A DNA stretch of 64,000 nt from Paenibacillus plantarum (GTDB lineage Bacteria > Bacillota > Bacilli > Paenibacillales > NBRC-103111), in the NCBI RefSeq assembly GCF_013141695.1, contig NZ_WHNY01000045.1:1-64000 (forward strand), given 5' to 3'. Position numbers and translations under genes: made by a program. The notes beneath the pieces were generated by a model. The model was not told the DNA's origin. It ran no database searches and was given only the letters and a program-made list of their open reading frames with translations. Below, piece after piece: positions 33,368 through 42,723 of the stretch; the stretch's first letter is position 1, and each line of letters opens with the position of its first letter.

Positions 33368-36300
33368 GTGAGAGGCGTTACATTCGAGAATGCTCCGAGC
33401 AGTTGGAACGAGGCATTACCGATCGGCAACGGACATTTTGGCGGCATGGCGTATTTCGAGGATAACAAGCTGACGCTAGCGCTGAATCATTATGAAGTTT
33501 ATTATCAGAAGCTCCATCGTTACAGTCAGAAGTACCGCAATGGGGAAGGGCCTGATTTCACGCTGCAATATGGACGGACATTTGACGAGCTGAGCACGCT
33601 GGCTGCCGAAAGGTATCGCGATCCTGAGCAGGACCCCGTCTATCTTTATGGTGATGCGTTATCTGGCAACAGTATGTACAGAAAATATGGCAAACCCTCT
33701 GGTGGCACATCGCATTATCCGACGGGTGAAATGGGGCTCTTTCCTTCTGACCGTCTGGCAGAACCTGATCATTATTCCCTAGAGCTTGATGTGGAAAAGG
33801 CTGTTATTCACTTGCGAGTGAAGAAGGGACTCGATCAGCTGGATGTGAAGACGAGAATCGCTCAGGACGGCGACTTGGTCATTACCGAGATTAAGCAATC
33901 AGCCTCATCTTTGTTACAATCGGTTGCCATGGCAGTTCCCCAAGGGCGATATGTCGATATGAAGGTGACCTATCATGGGCTGGATGATACGACCTTCTAC
34001 TACGAAGGCAGCTTTTATCCCGATGGTGAGGACAAGGAGCAATATGAACCTTTTACGTTCATCGTGATGATGAAGATCATTGGGGCGAAGGGACGTGTCG
34101 ATCGTTCCGCCGGTTCTCTCCGAATTGTACTTGAGGATGCAGAGGAAAACATAACGTTGCTGGCAACTGTGGTGACGGAGGGGGAAACGAAGGAACTGCT
34201 TCCTACTGCTCAAAGGAGACTGGATGAGGCATCATCCCAAGTTCAGGAGCGGATAGCCTATCATGAAGAACATTGGCGCAGCTTCTGGTCGCGTTCCTCT
34301 ATCCTTTTGCCGGATAAAATGGTGGAAGAACTCTGGTATATCAATGTATATGCGATTGCTTGCTGCAGCGGAAAAGGCGGCAGAATGCGCGAGCAAGCAT
34401 GCGGCTTGAACGGGCTATGGGATATTAAACAGCCGACCAAGTGGGGTAGCATGTGGTATTGGGATGTGAATATTCAAGCGGCGTTCTGGCCGCTTTATAC
34501 GGCTAATCACCTCGAAGTTGCGGAAGCTTTCAATGAAGGGCTGCTATCCTATGTTGATCTAGCGACACAGATGTCGAAGCAGTTTCATGGTCAGGAAGGC
34601 ATTGCCGGAGATTACCCGCATGCGTTGTATGTCAGTATTTGGCCTTGGTGTGCGCAATTCCTGTGGGACTACTATCGATACAGTATGGACCATGAGTTCC
34701 TTAAAGTTAAAGCGTACCCGCTGTTTAAGCTGATTGCACGTTTTTTCGAAGACTACTTGCAGGTGAATCCGAGGTCAGGACTTTATGAGATCTTCCCGGA
34801 TATTTCACCGGAACAGGGGCCTTTGACTCGAAACTCAACCTGTAGTCTGTCTGCGGTCAAGTATGTGTTGAAAATAGCTGTTGAAGCGAATGCGTTGCTA
34901 GGTGAAGATGAGGAAGATCAGCTGAAGTGGAAACAATTGATAGCCAATTTGGCGCCATATCCAACAGCTGATTCCAAGCGCTATGGGGATGTCCTGCGGG
35001 ATTCCGAATGGGCACCTATTGATTTGCATTTGCGGCACCCTTCGCTGCTTATGCCGATTTATCCGATTGGAGAAATCAACAAAGTTAGTGAGATTTCGTT
35101 GAGGAAAAGAGCAGAGAATACGCTTCGCTATGCCGAACATCAGACGGAATATGGCATGTTTCAGTTCGGATGGCTTTCCTGTGCGGCCTCAAGATTGGGT
35201 AAGGGCAATACGGCGCTAAGACTACTGTATGAGCAAGGCATCGACTTGTCCCTCAGGTGCAACGGTCTGTTTGCAGAAGAAACCGAACGTTGGATGAACT
35301 ACTGCAACATCACGAACGAACCTTTGTACCATCCACACATGATGGAGGCATCGGGAGAAATGGTAGCTGCGGTGAACGAAATGTTGCTGCAAAGCTATCA
35401 AGGTGTGATAGAGGTGTTCCCTGCACTGCCTTCAGGCGAACCTGAACCAGATCGGTCGATTGGTTTGTATGACCATGCGGTCGAGACGAAGGTCAAACAA
35501 TATGAGAAATGGCGCGATTGTTCCTTTCAGAGATTGCTGGCCGTAGGCGCATTTGAAGTGAGTGCCGAGATGAAAGACGGTCGCACGACTTGGGTTATGA
35601 TCCGAAGTAAGGCAGGGAACAAGGTTGTTCTACGTAACCCATTTGATACGGATAAACACTTCGTAGTTTCATGTAAAGTCGGTTCAACGTGGCGTACCAT
35701 CGATGTCGTGCAGGATAGAGAGCGCATTTCATTTGAGACCGAGCAGGGAGGGGAGTACGCCATATATCCGCTGATGGCATCTTTCCAGCCTGAGCTGTAT
35801 CCAGCGGAGTCCACTAGTTTAACGGTCAAGAGGAACGATCCTTTGGTTCATGTAGCTGATACCCACCGGCGAGTTTTCCTCGGCAAAAACCGAGACACAC
35901 AGCACTACCGAATGCTTGACCATTTTACGTTCGATTATTATTCAGGTAATCATCGAGAATCCAGACTAGCTGCCTATCGGCTTGATTTTGGTGTAGCGAC
36001 ACATGTATTGGAGAAAGTTTACACGAATGTGCTGCCAAGACAGGTCCATGTGGAAGGCGTTCTCGGTCAAACGTTTCGTAAAATAACGCCAGAAACCGTG
36101 TTCCAATCTTTTACCGGGATCGGATGGGAAAGCTGTGATCTTGAAGCGATGGATCGTGGAGAGCCTGACGAACTGCGCAGGGACTTCATGGGCGGTATGA
36201 GTGAAGCAACGTTTATCGTGGAGCTTCCGAAGGGACGTTATGATTTGTTATTCGTAACTGGCGACAATGATGCACCGTCCTATACGGAGGTTGAAGTCGT

Positions 36301-36475
36301 AGGGCAAATTACGTGGAAGCCTGAATTGGCGCTGAAAGCTGGCGAATTTGCCACGGAGATACTGCCCATCACACAGAGAAAGGACGGGTATGCGAGAATC
36401 AAATTCAACAGCTGCAACGGGATGGCGTGGCGAGTAAACGTGTTGATTATCAATAAAAATTACACGTATTTATAG
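33368..36475 (+). CDS. GH95-like glycoside hydrolase with extra C-terminal beta-domain
   Basis: A 1035-aa cytoplasmic protein (no signal peptide) that begins directly with the GH95 opening WNEALPIGNGHFGGM. Architecture: N-terminal beta-domain (1-270), linker, (alpha/alpha)6 barrel (about 290-690: GLNGLWDIKQPTKWGS, WDVNIQAAFWP, IFPDISPEQG), a GH95-like beta C-domain, then from about 860 a beta-sandwich resembling the N-domain of rhamnogalacturonan acetylesterases. GH95 enzymes are alpha-L-fucosidases or galactosidases. Two family catalytic positions look altered (see findings), so the substrate may differ. Fourth gene of operon 2, GTG start after AAGGAG. Confidence 0.8.
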   Translation: MRGVTFENAPSSWNEALPIGNGHFGGMAYFEDNKLTLALNHYEVYYQKLHRYSQKYRNGEGPDFTLQYGRTFDELSTLAAERYRDPEQDPVYLYGDALSGNSMYRKYGKPSGGTSHYPTGEMGLFPSDRLAEPDHYSLELDVEKAVIHLRVKKGLDQLDVKTRIAQDGDLVITEIKQSASSLLQSVAMAVPQGRYVDMKVTYHGLDDTTFYYEGSFYPDGEDKEQYEPFTFIVMMKIIGAKGRVDRSAGSLRIVLEDAEENITLLATVVTEGETKELLPTAQRRLDEASSQVQERIAYHEEHWRSFWSRSSILLPDKMVEELWYINVYAIACCSGKGGRMREQACGLNGLWDIKQPTKWGSMWYWDVNIQAAFWPLYTANHLEVAEAFNEGLLSYVDLATQMSKQFHGQEGIAGDYPHALYVSIWPWCAQFLWDYYRYSMDHEFLKVKAYPLFKLIARFFEDYLQVNPRSGLYEIFPDISPEQGPLTRNSTCSLSAVKYVLKIAVEANALLGEDEEDQLKWKQLIANLAPYPTADSKRYGDVLRDSEWAPIDLHLRHPSLLMPIYPIGEINKVSEISLRKRAENTLRYAEHQTEYGMFQFGWLSCAASRLGKGNTALRLLYEQGIDLSLRCNGLFAEETERWMNYCNITNEPLYHPHMMEASGEMVAAVNEMLLQSYQGVIEVFPALPSGEPEPDRSIGLYDHAVETKVKQYEKWRDCSFQRLLAVGAFEVSAEMKDGRTTWVMIRSKAGNKVVLRNPFDTDKHFVVSCKVGSTWRTIDVVQDRERISFETEQGGEYAIYPLMASFQPELYPAESTSLTVKRNDPLVHVADTHRRVFLGKNRDTQHYRMLDHFTFDYYSGNHRESRLAAYRLDFGVATHVLEKVYTNVLPRQVHVEGVLGQTFRKITPETVFQSFTGIGWESCDLEAMDRGEPDELRRDFMGGMSEATFIVELPKGRYDLLFVTGDNDAPSYTEVEVVGQITWKPELALKAGEFATEILPITQRKDGYARIKFNSCNGMAWRVNVLIINKNYTYL

Positions 36476-36562
36476 AAGGGATTTCTGAGAGGGGGTGAGT
36501 TATTTCTGATGTAGGTCAAGTGATTGTTGCAGGACAAATAGGACTAAAATGGAGGTTACGGT

Positions 36563-39500
36563 ATGCGTGTTTATAAGAAAGTGACATTAACCAGATCACT
36601 TGCTATTCTGACATTCCTAACGGTTCAAGTATTTGGGGGATTACAGTCAGCGTCTGCTGCGACAGAGAAATTCCCAACGTATGTACAGAATACAGCCGTT
36701 CCAAATCTCACGTCGGGTAGAGCTGATATTGCTGGCTCTGCGTTCGTCGACAAGGACGGGGAGTTTCATTGGATGTATTCACTAGCCGACTACTCCGCAT
36801 CGGACAGCGGAGGGTCATGGATTAAATACAATACGAATACGGACATGGGAGCCTTAAACACGAATTGGGGCACGACAACGATTTATAATTCGTATTGGAA
36901 TCGACCGGGAACCTTCAATTATAAGATAGATGAAACCTATGGCATTCCAACGCCTTATCAGGATGACCATAATGATGGCATCGGCGTCTGGATAGATCCA
37001 GATACAGGATACTGGTATGCACTGATTAATGATGAGTATCAATTCTCGCCATTTGCGACGAATAACCCGACGAACAATGAGCGGATTGCCACTGGTGTCC
37101 ATAACAATCGGGTTCTGTCCACCTACTCGACAGATAAAGGAGCTACCTGGCAGTTAATTGGGCAGGTTGCCACTTCACCATGGAACGATACCAATGAAGC
37201 TGCAACCAACACAAACTTTCCGGGCTCTACTTGGTCGTATGGCGTAGCGGGTACACGCTTTTTTGTTGATAATGTAAACGGGTACTTCTATGCACTCTAC
37301 AACAATCACATTAATTGGAAACCAGGATATAGCAACATCCTCACCTACTTTAGTCTTGCTCGTTCGCCAATTAGTGCCAAAATGGCTGAAGGTTCTTGGG
37401 ATGTTTGGTACAACGGGACATGGACTCGTTCCGCACTGAAAGGTTATGCAGGCTGGATTGGAAGTCCAATGGGTGCTGGCAGTGATCATAATCTGACCGT
37501 CAACTATACACCTGCTACGGACAGTCTAACTTTAACCGGTACGGGCATGGACGGTTCCGCCTTGAACATAACCTATACGAAGCTAACAAGCAGTGGGGAT
37601 TTTACTTTCCAAGATCTCGCAGGCAACACCTACACAGCCAATAAAACCAATGGCACGATTAAAAACGCAAGCGGAACCAGCATTCCCTCTGTTTCCTACT
37701 CGGATCCGGCACTGGATGCTACAATGACGATTTACATTAAAAACAGCCAAGTTTGGATTGACCAGGAAAACAACTCGACGGGCTACCTGACTTCCATTCA
37801 AGCGGGGTCAAGCGGCAACGCCGTATTTAAAAATACAGCGACACAACGTTTATTCCTCCCCGTCAATACACAGTACCAAAATGCCTTTTCCTACAATGCC
37901 TATAGTGGCAAATACCGCTCTGTCGGGTATGACGGGTACGTTTACGAGACGGATAATTTAGGCGCTCCGGACACGTTTAAAGTAGTAGGGAAACTTCCTT
38001 CTACGGTAGGCAGTTATTTGTCACAACTGGATACAGGAAGCCTAACAAATCAACAAGTGAGTGGGTACTCCTTCCGAACGATTTCCGATTTATCGGGTTC
38101 TCAGAAAAATTATTCCATAGCGGTACCTACCGCTGGCCAGACGTACTATTCAGGATATAATCCACCAAAAGATCAAAATGGCACGGCGATTTCGACGTCT
38201 GCAGCTTACACCATCGCCATTGGCGGAAATACCCTCCAGGATGGGACGGCTGGGCAGTGGCAATTCATTCCTGTTCCAGATGAATTTGATGCTTCCAAGA
38301 ACAGCGGGTTCTATCGCTTACAGAACATCTCCACCGGTAAGTATTTGAAGGTAGCCGGTTCGATGGCGCCAGCAACGCGGGCGATAGGTGCGGCGGTGAT
38401 GACTGGTGCAGCCGATGCCAATGCCAATCCGAGCGGAAATGGCGGCAATGGCGCTGCAAGCGGCAGTGATCAGTGGTATCTTTTGCCTATCGGAAACGCA
38501 AATCCAGCCTATCTCACGCCATCTTCCTCTGCCTCCACGATCACAGCGGCAACGAATACAAGTGTAAATGGTATTACATCCTATCGACTAGTTAACCGAG
38601 CAAGTGCGCTTGGTGTCGAGTTTACCTCAGGTCAAGCAAGCATCAAGAGTATCAAGTTTGGCCAGAGTAACCCGCAAGCAATGAGCATTACACCGGTTGC
38701 ATCAAATCCAAATTTGCCAGCGATGCCAACGGGTTTACTTGCGACCTCGGCCTCGATGTCTCAGATTAACGTCAGCTGGAATAATGTCACAGGAGCTACC
38801 GGGTATGACCTGATCGTTGATGGCGCTTTGGTAAGTAACGTAAGCAGCCCCTATACACATACAGGACTTTCGGCTGGTACCACACACACGTACACGGTAA
38901 GAGCGAAGAATAGCCAAGGTTCAAGTATGTGGAGTTCATCTGTCAGCACGACTACAGGTACAGGTATTGTCTCACAAGGCAAAACCACGACGGCAAGCTC
39001 CTTCCAAACTGGCAATGAAGTAAGCAATGCCAATGACGGGAACACGACATCTACCCGATGGGCAGCCGTTACGAATACGAATCCGCAATGGTGGAAGGTT
39101 GATCTAGGCAGCTCTATGCCGATTTCCAAGCTCGAAAGTTACTGGTACAACAGCTCGTCCTATCCTAGATCCTACCAGTATAAAATAGAAGGCAGTCATG
39201 ATGATGTGACGTATACAACCATCCTTGACCGGACGAGTAATACGACACAAGGCTTAACGACAGATACATTCAATGCCACTTACAGGTATGTCAGGGTCAC
39301 CATAACAGGCTCCAGTTACAGTGGTGGAAGTGCTTCGGCCTATGAATTCAGAGTATTTGAAGGTAGCAACCCAACAGGGCAAGTTGTTTCACAAAGCAAG
39401 ACAACGACAACTAGCTCTGTCCAAACTGGCAATGACGCAAGTAATGCGAATGACGGGAATACGACAGCTACCCGGTGGGCAGCCGTCACCAACACGTATC

Positions 39501-39781
39501 CGCAGTGGTGGAAAGTCGATCTTGGCAGCAGCATGGCACTTACCAAGCTAGAAAGTTATTGGTACAACAGCACAACTTATCCAAGGTCGTACGGGTACAA
39601 AATTGAAGGCAGCAATGACGATGTGACCTATACGACCATTGTTGATCGAACTGGTAATACAACGCAAGGAGTAACCACAGATACCTTTAATGCCACTTAC
39701 AGGTATGTCAAAGTTACCGTAACGGGTTCTAGTTACAGTGGCGGAAGTGCTTCGGCCTATGAGTTTAAGGTATTTAATTAA
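36563..39781 (+). CDS. secreted multidomain protein with two CBM32 (F5/8 type C) modules
   Basis: A 1072-aa secreted protein. A signal peptide ends near residue 32 (SASA-A). Residues about 35-560 are a beta-rich region, likely a five-bladed propeller as in GH43/GH33-like enzymes, but I cannot name its family. About 560-715 looks beta-trefoil or ricin-like (FYRLQNISTGKYLKVAG). A fibronectin type III domain spans about 718-798, and two discoidin/CBM32 domains about 800-932 and 940-1072. It probably cuts or binds the glycan outside the cell and feeds operon 2. The ATG follows TGGAGG; a strong terminator follows. Confidence 0.82.
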   Translation: MRVYKKVTLTRSLAILTFLTVQVFGGLQSASAATEKFPTYVQNTAVPNLTSGRADIAGSAFVDKDGEFHWMYSLADYSASDSGGSWIKYNTNTDMGALNTNWGTTTIYNSYWNRPGTFNYKIDETYGIPTPYQDDHNDGIGVWIDPDTGYWYALINDEYQFSPFATNNPTNNERIATGVHNNRVLSTYSTDKGATWQLIGQVATSPWNDTNEAATNTNFPGSTWSYGVAGTRFFVDNVNGYFYALYNNHINWKPGYSNILTYFSLARSPISAKMAEGSWDVWYNGTWTRSALKGYAGWIGSPMGAGSDHNLTVNYTPATDSLTLTGTGMDGSALNITYTKLTSSGDFTFQDLAGNTYTANKTNGTIKNASGTSIPSVSYSDPALDATMTIYIKNSQVWIDQENNSTGYLTSIQAGSSGNAVFKNTATQRLFLPVNTQYQNAFSYNAYSGKYRSVGYDGYVYETDNLGAPDTFKVVGKLPSTVGSYLSQLDTGSLTNQQVSGYSFRTISDLSGSQKNYSIAVPTAGQTYYSGYNPPKDQNGTAISTSAAYTIAIGGNTLQDGTAGQWQFIPVPDEFDASKNSGFYRLQNISTGKYLKVAGSMAPATRAIGAAVMTGAADANANPSGNGGNGAASGSDQWYLLPIGNANPAYLTPSSSASTITAATNTSVNGITSYRLVNRASALGVEFTSGQASIKSIKFGQSNPQAMSITPVASNPNLPAMPTGLLATSASMSQINVSWNNVTGATGYDLIVDGALVSNVSSPYTHTGLSAGTTHTYTVRAKNSQGSSMWSSSVSTTTGTGIVSQGKTTTASSFQTGNEVSNANDGNTTSTRWAAVTNTNPQWWKVDLGSSMPISKLESYWYNSSSYPRSYQYKIEGSHDDVTYTTILDRTSNTTQGLTTDTFNATYRYVRVTITGSSYSGGSASAYEFRVFEGSNPTGQVVSQSKTTTTSSVQTGNDASNANDGNTTATRWAAVTNTYPQWWKVDLGSSMALTKLESYWYNSTTYPRSYGYKIEGSNDDVTYTTIVDRTGNTTQGVTTDTFNATYRYVKVTVTGSSYSGGSASAYEFKVFN
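38967..39778 (+). repeat. tandem duplication of the CBM32 module
   Basis: The two C-terminal modules (about 38967-39360 and 39382-39778) differ at about 21 of 131 aligned residues by hand count, roughly 84% identical. The DNA is a direct repeat of about 415-bp period. This is an in-gene duplication that recombination could expand or contract. Confidence 0.8.
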
Positions 39782-39818
39782 TACAACAGCGTTTCCGACG
39801 CGAACGAAATGAAAAGAA

Positions 39819-39868
39819 GAGGCTGTCTCAAAAGTCGAGTTTGACTTTTTGAAATAGCCTCTATTTTC
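39819..39868 (+). terminator. long rho-independent terminator of operon 2
   Basis: GAGGCT...CAAAAGTC pairs with GACTTTTTGAAATAGCCTC with minor mismatches, followed by TATTTTCG. It lies 38 nt after the secreted-protein gene. Confidence 0.85.
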
Positions 39869-39906
39869 GTTAATGACCGATCAATAATAAACCTGCTTCC
39901 CGCATC

Positions 39907-40091
39907 TAACTGAATTTTCTCCATCTATTTGAGATGAAATTCTCGAATTTGAAGGATTAACTGTATTTCCTGTAGCTAAATTCCTTCGATTTATTCAATT
40001 CTTGAAATTTTGTACAAATGAAATGTACTTTTTCCATCTAATCATTATAATACGTCAGATTCGAGAAAATTAGCTGTAGTTTATACATCTA
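39907..40091. repeat. four-box intergenic element, copy 2 (spacing 51-62-51)
   Basis: Boxes of 21 nt start at 39907, 39958, 40020 and 40071, exactly the spacing of copy 1. Reverse-strand inner 19-mers are AGATGGAGAAAATTCAGTT, AGCTACAGGAAATACAGTT, AGATGGAAAAAGTACATTT and AGATGTATAAACTACAGCT. Three of four begin and end in TA; box 3 starts with GA instead. Spacer 1 and the reverse complement of spacer 3 share TTCTCGAATYTGA, showing arm symmetry. It occupies most of the 515-bp gap between the operon 2 terminator and the NagA-like gene; 40092-40296 shows nothing else I recognise. Confidence 0.82.
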
Positions 40092-40296
40092 GACACGAAT
40101 TGGCAAGTGTAATCTGTGCGATCTGCTGCTCATGCACCGCTTGATGTCGGAAGGGGAGTAGGATTCATGTGTGGGAAGAGTCCTCGGTATCCCTGTTCGA
40201 AATCAGAAGTGGGTGAAAAAAATACTTCAAGCGTGGTTATTGAGGTGATATACTTAAGTGAAACCATGGTTTTATTTTGAAAGAGAAGGTGAATGG

Positions 40297-41451
40297 ATGC
40301 AAGTGAATTGTAGTTTAGTAGTTTACAACGGTACGCTAATTACAGCTAACAGGCTAATCCCAAATGGGGTCGTTCTAATTGAAGGGGGCATCATTACCGA
40401 TTTCGGGGAAGCGGGAGAAGTAGTGGTGCCAGCTGGTCTGCCTGTCGTGGATGCGAAAGGCGCCTACATTGCTCCGGGTTTCGTCGATATTCACTGCCAT
40501 GGCGGCGGTGGAGTATGGTCGTGGGAACATCCAGATGCGTTTGCGCTTGCGCATTTGAAACATGGAACAACAGCTATCCTACCTACATTTACTTACAATG
40601 AAAGTCGGGAACAGGTACAGGATGGGCTCCAGACAATTCTACAGGCCATGGATTCAAGGGAGCCGTTCGCCAATGCAATAGTCGGTATCCACATGGAGGG
40701 GCCCTATATTAATAAAAAATACGGTGCCATCACCTCGCCAATCCGTCCCGTTGATCCCAATGAATATAAGGAGATTTTGCGCGTAGCTGGCGATCGCATC
40801 AAGGTATGGACACTCGCTCCGGAGTTGGAAGGCCAGGAAGACTTTGTGAACGAGGCAGAGAAATATCAGATCTCGTTGTCTGTCGGGCATTCCGAGGCGA
40901 CGGCGGAACAGATCTTCCGCTTCGTTCCCCAAGGGCTGCGAATTGGCTGCCACTGCACGAATGCATGCGGTACGACGCCTTCACCGTCCAGGTATGGAGG
41001 TACCCGCGAGGTGGGAGTCGACGAGGCTGTTCTCGTTCATGACGATATATATGCCGAAGTTATTCCAGATGCTGAAGGTGTACATGTTCGTCCCTTGATG
41101 TTAAAACTGATTCACAAAACCAAAGGGACAGACCGTGTGATCATTATTACGGACGCCATGCCTGAGGCTGGTGTGAACAATGGAAATGATTCGGACTTGA
41201 ATTGGAACCATCTCGGACATTTGGCGGGTAGTCGCCTAACGATGGATAGGGCTGTTCGCAATATGATGAGACATGCCGAGGTAGGGCTTGTGGATGCTTT
41301 CCGCATGGCCTCACTCAACCCAGCAAATGTCATTCATATGGATAATCGGATGGGGAGCATTGAGCGAGGCAAACTGGCGAACCTGATCCTTATTGATGGA
41401 GAAATTAACATCCAACAGGTGATTTTACGAGGTCAACTCGTGAGCTTATAG
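40297..41451 (+). CDS. N-acetylglucosamine-6-phosphate deacetylase-like amidohydrolase
   Basis: A 384-aa metal-dependent amidohydrolase of the NagA type, which removes acetate from N-acetyl-hexosamine 6-phosphates. Motifs: DIHCHGGGG (metal H-x-H), GTTAILPTF, GIHMEGPYIN (metal Glu), VGHSEAT (metal His), HCTNACGTTPSP in place of the usual T-H-L-F-N-A-M, and ITDAMPEAG (catalytic Asp). ATG 40297 is preferred (AAGGTG, 5 nt); GTG 40258 with GAGGTGAT is a real alternative that adds 13 non-domain residues. The changed THLFNAM block contacts substrate in NagA, so the sugar may not be GlcNAc-6-P. First gene of locus 3. Confidence 0.85.
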   Translation: MQVNCSLVVYNGTLITANRLIPNGVVLIEGGIITDFGEAGEVVVPAGLPVVDAKGAYIAPGFVDIHCHGGGGVWSWEHPDAFALAHLKHGTTAILPTFTYNESREQVQDGLQTILQAMDSREPFANAIVGIHMEGPYINKKYGAITSPIRPVDPNEYKEILRVAGDRIKVWTLAPELEGQEDFVNEAEKYQISLSVGHSEATAEQIFRFVPQGLRIGCHCTNACGTTPSPSRYGGTREVGVDEAVLVHDDIYAEVIPDAEGVHVRPLMLKLIHKTKGTDRVIIITDAMPEAGVNNGNDSDLNWNHLGHLAGSRLTMDRAVRNMMRHAEVGLVDAFRMASLNPANVIHMDNRMGSIERGKLANLILIDGEINIQQVILRGQLVSL

Positions 41452-41510
41452 AAAGTAGCTATTTTTTAGAATTCGTTGAGAAAAAATGCTAGTCATATCC
41501 TTGGAAGATT

Positions 41511-41519
41511 TGATATAAT
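41511..41519 (+). promoter_or_regulatory. extended -10 promoter
   Basis: TGA followed by TATAAT (41514-41519). Transcription would start near 41526, making ATG 41528 leaderless and supporting GTG 41573 as the true start of the next gene. Confidence 0.55.
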
Positions 41520-41572
41520 GCAAATAAATGGAACTTAGGTTTTATTTGGTGAAACCAAAAGGCGGTGCACAA

Positions 41573-42682
41573 GTGAGATTGGATTCATGGCAGGAAACGC
41601 TGGATACCCCATCGATTGTCATTGATCTTGATCGATTGGATGCTAATTTGAAGCGAACGGCTGAACTAGCTGCTACAGCGGGTGTCCGATTAAGACCACA
41701 TACGAAAACGCATAAGAGCATTTGGATCGCACAAGAGCAGCTGCGACATGGGGCTTCTGGCATTACGGTTGCGAAGCTCGGCGAAGCTGAGGTCATGGCG
41801 GAAGGCGGCATCGATGATATTCTGATCGCTTACCCGATCGTCGGGCGATTGAAGCTTGAACGATTGGGAAGGCTGCTGCAGCGAATCCAAGTGTCTGTCA
41901 GCGTGGATAGCTACGAGGTGGCCAAGGGATTGTCGGAACTCGGTGAGCATCTGAAGCTGCGTGTGCCACTTTACATAGATGTGAATAGCGGATTGAACCG
42001 CTGTGGCAAGGAGCCAGGTGCAGAAACAGCGGAGCTTGCGCTGGCGATTGCGAAACTGCCGGGCATTCGGCTGGCCGCACTAATGACCCATGCGGGTCAA
42101 GCTTATAGCAAGAGTCATGCCGACGATTGCTTCGAAGTAGCGCTTGCCGAGGCGGAAGCGCTCTTGGAATCGCAGCGCGTGCTGCGCCGCTTGGGCGTAG
42201 ATGTGCCGGACATTAGCGTCGGCTCTACACCGACATCCAAGTTTATCGGCGCCCTCGCTGGCGTAGGCGTAACCGAGATGCGGCCAGGGGCTTACGTTTT
42301 CGGCGATGGCTCTCAGTTATATACGGGCCTGATCGGGGAAGAGGAATGTGCGATGCGCATCTATGCCACAGTCGTTAGTACACCGAGACCAGGAACAGCG
42401 ATCATAGATTCCGGCTCGAAGACGCTATCGAACGATAGCAGTGCTCATCGCAGAGGCTTCGGCATGATCCCGGAGCTGCCTGACATTTATGTCGAGCGGC
42501 TAAGTGAAGAGCATGGCATTTTGTCCGTCCCAGAGGAAATCAAGCTGCACATTGGCGATACGGTCGCCATTATCCCCAATCATTGCTGCGCCGTAACGAA
42601 TCTGCATGATCGGCTGGTCGGCATGCGGAATGGGCAGATTGAGCGAATCATTACCGTCGATGCAAGAGGGAAAGTGACCTAG
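41573..42682 (+). CDS. D-threonine aldolase / D-serine dehydratase-like PLP enzyme
   Basis: A 369-aa fold-type III PLP enzyme (alanine racemase-like N-domain, DSD1-type C-domain). LDTPSIVIDLDRLDANLKR opens the barrel; the PLP lysine is K45 in RPHTKTHKS. The C-terminal metal pair is H337 and C339 in PNHCCA, as in D-threonine aldolases and eukaryotic-type D-serine dehydratases. It would cleave or dehydrate a D-beta-hydroxy amino acid. GTG 41573 is chosen because AAAGGCGG lies 7 nt upstream and the promoter ends at about 41526. Its place beside a NagA-like gene suggests a D-amino-acid substituent on the glycan, or regeneration of an amino donor; this is inference. Confidence 0.85.
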   Translation: MRLDSWQETLDTPSIVIDLDRLDANLKRTAELAATAGVRLRPHTKTHKSIWIAQEQLRHGASGITVAKLGEAEVMAEGGIDDILIAYPIVGRLKLERLGRLLQRIQVSVSVDSYEVAKGLSELGEHLKLRVPLYIDVNSGLNRCGKEPGAETAELALAIAKLPGIRLAALMTHAGQAYSKSHADDCFEVALAEAEALLESQRVLRRLGVDVPDISVGSTPTSKFIGALAGVGVTEMRPGAYVFGDGSQLYTGLIGEEECAMRIYATVVSTPRPGTAIIDSGSKTLSNDSSAHRRGFGMIPELPDIYVERLSEEHGILSVPEEIKLHIGDTVAIIPNHCCAVTNLHDRLVGMRNGQIERIITVDARGKVT

Positions 42683-42723
42683 CGGGCGTACCTACATCTT
42701 ACCTATAAAGGAGGATCATACGA

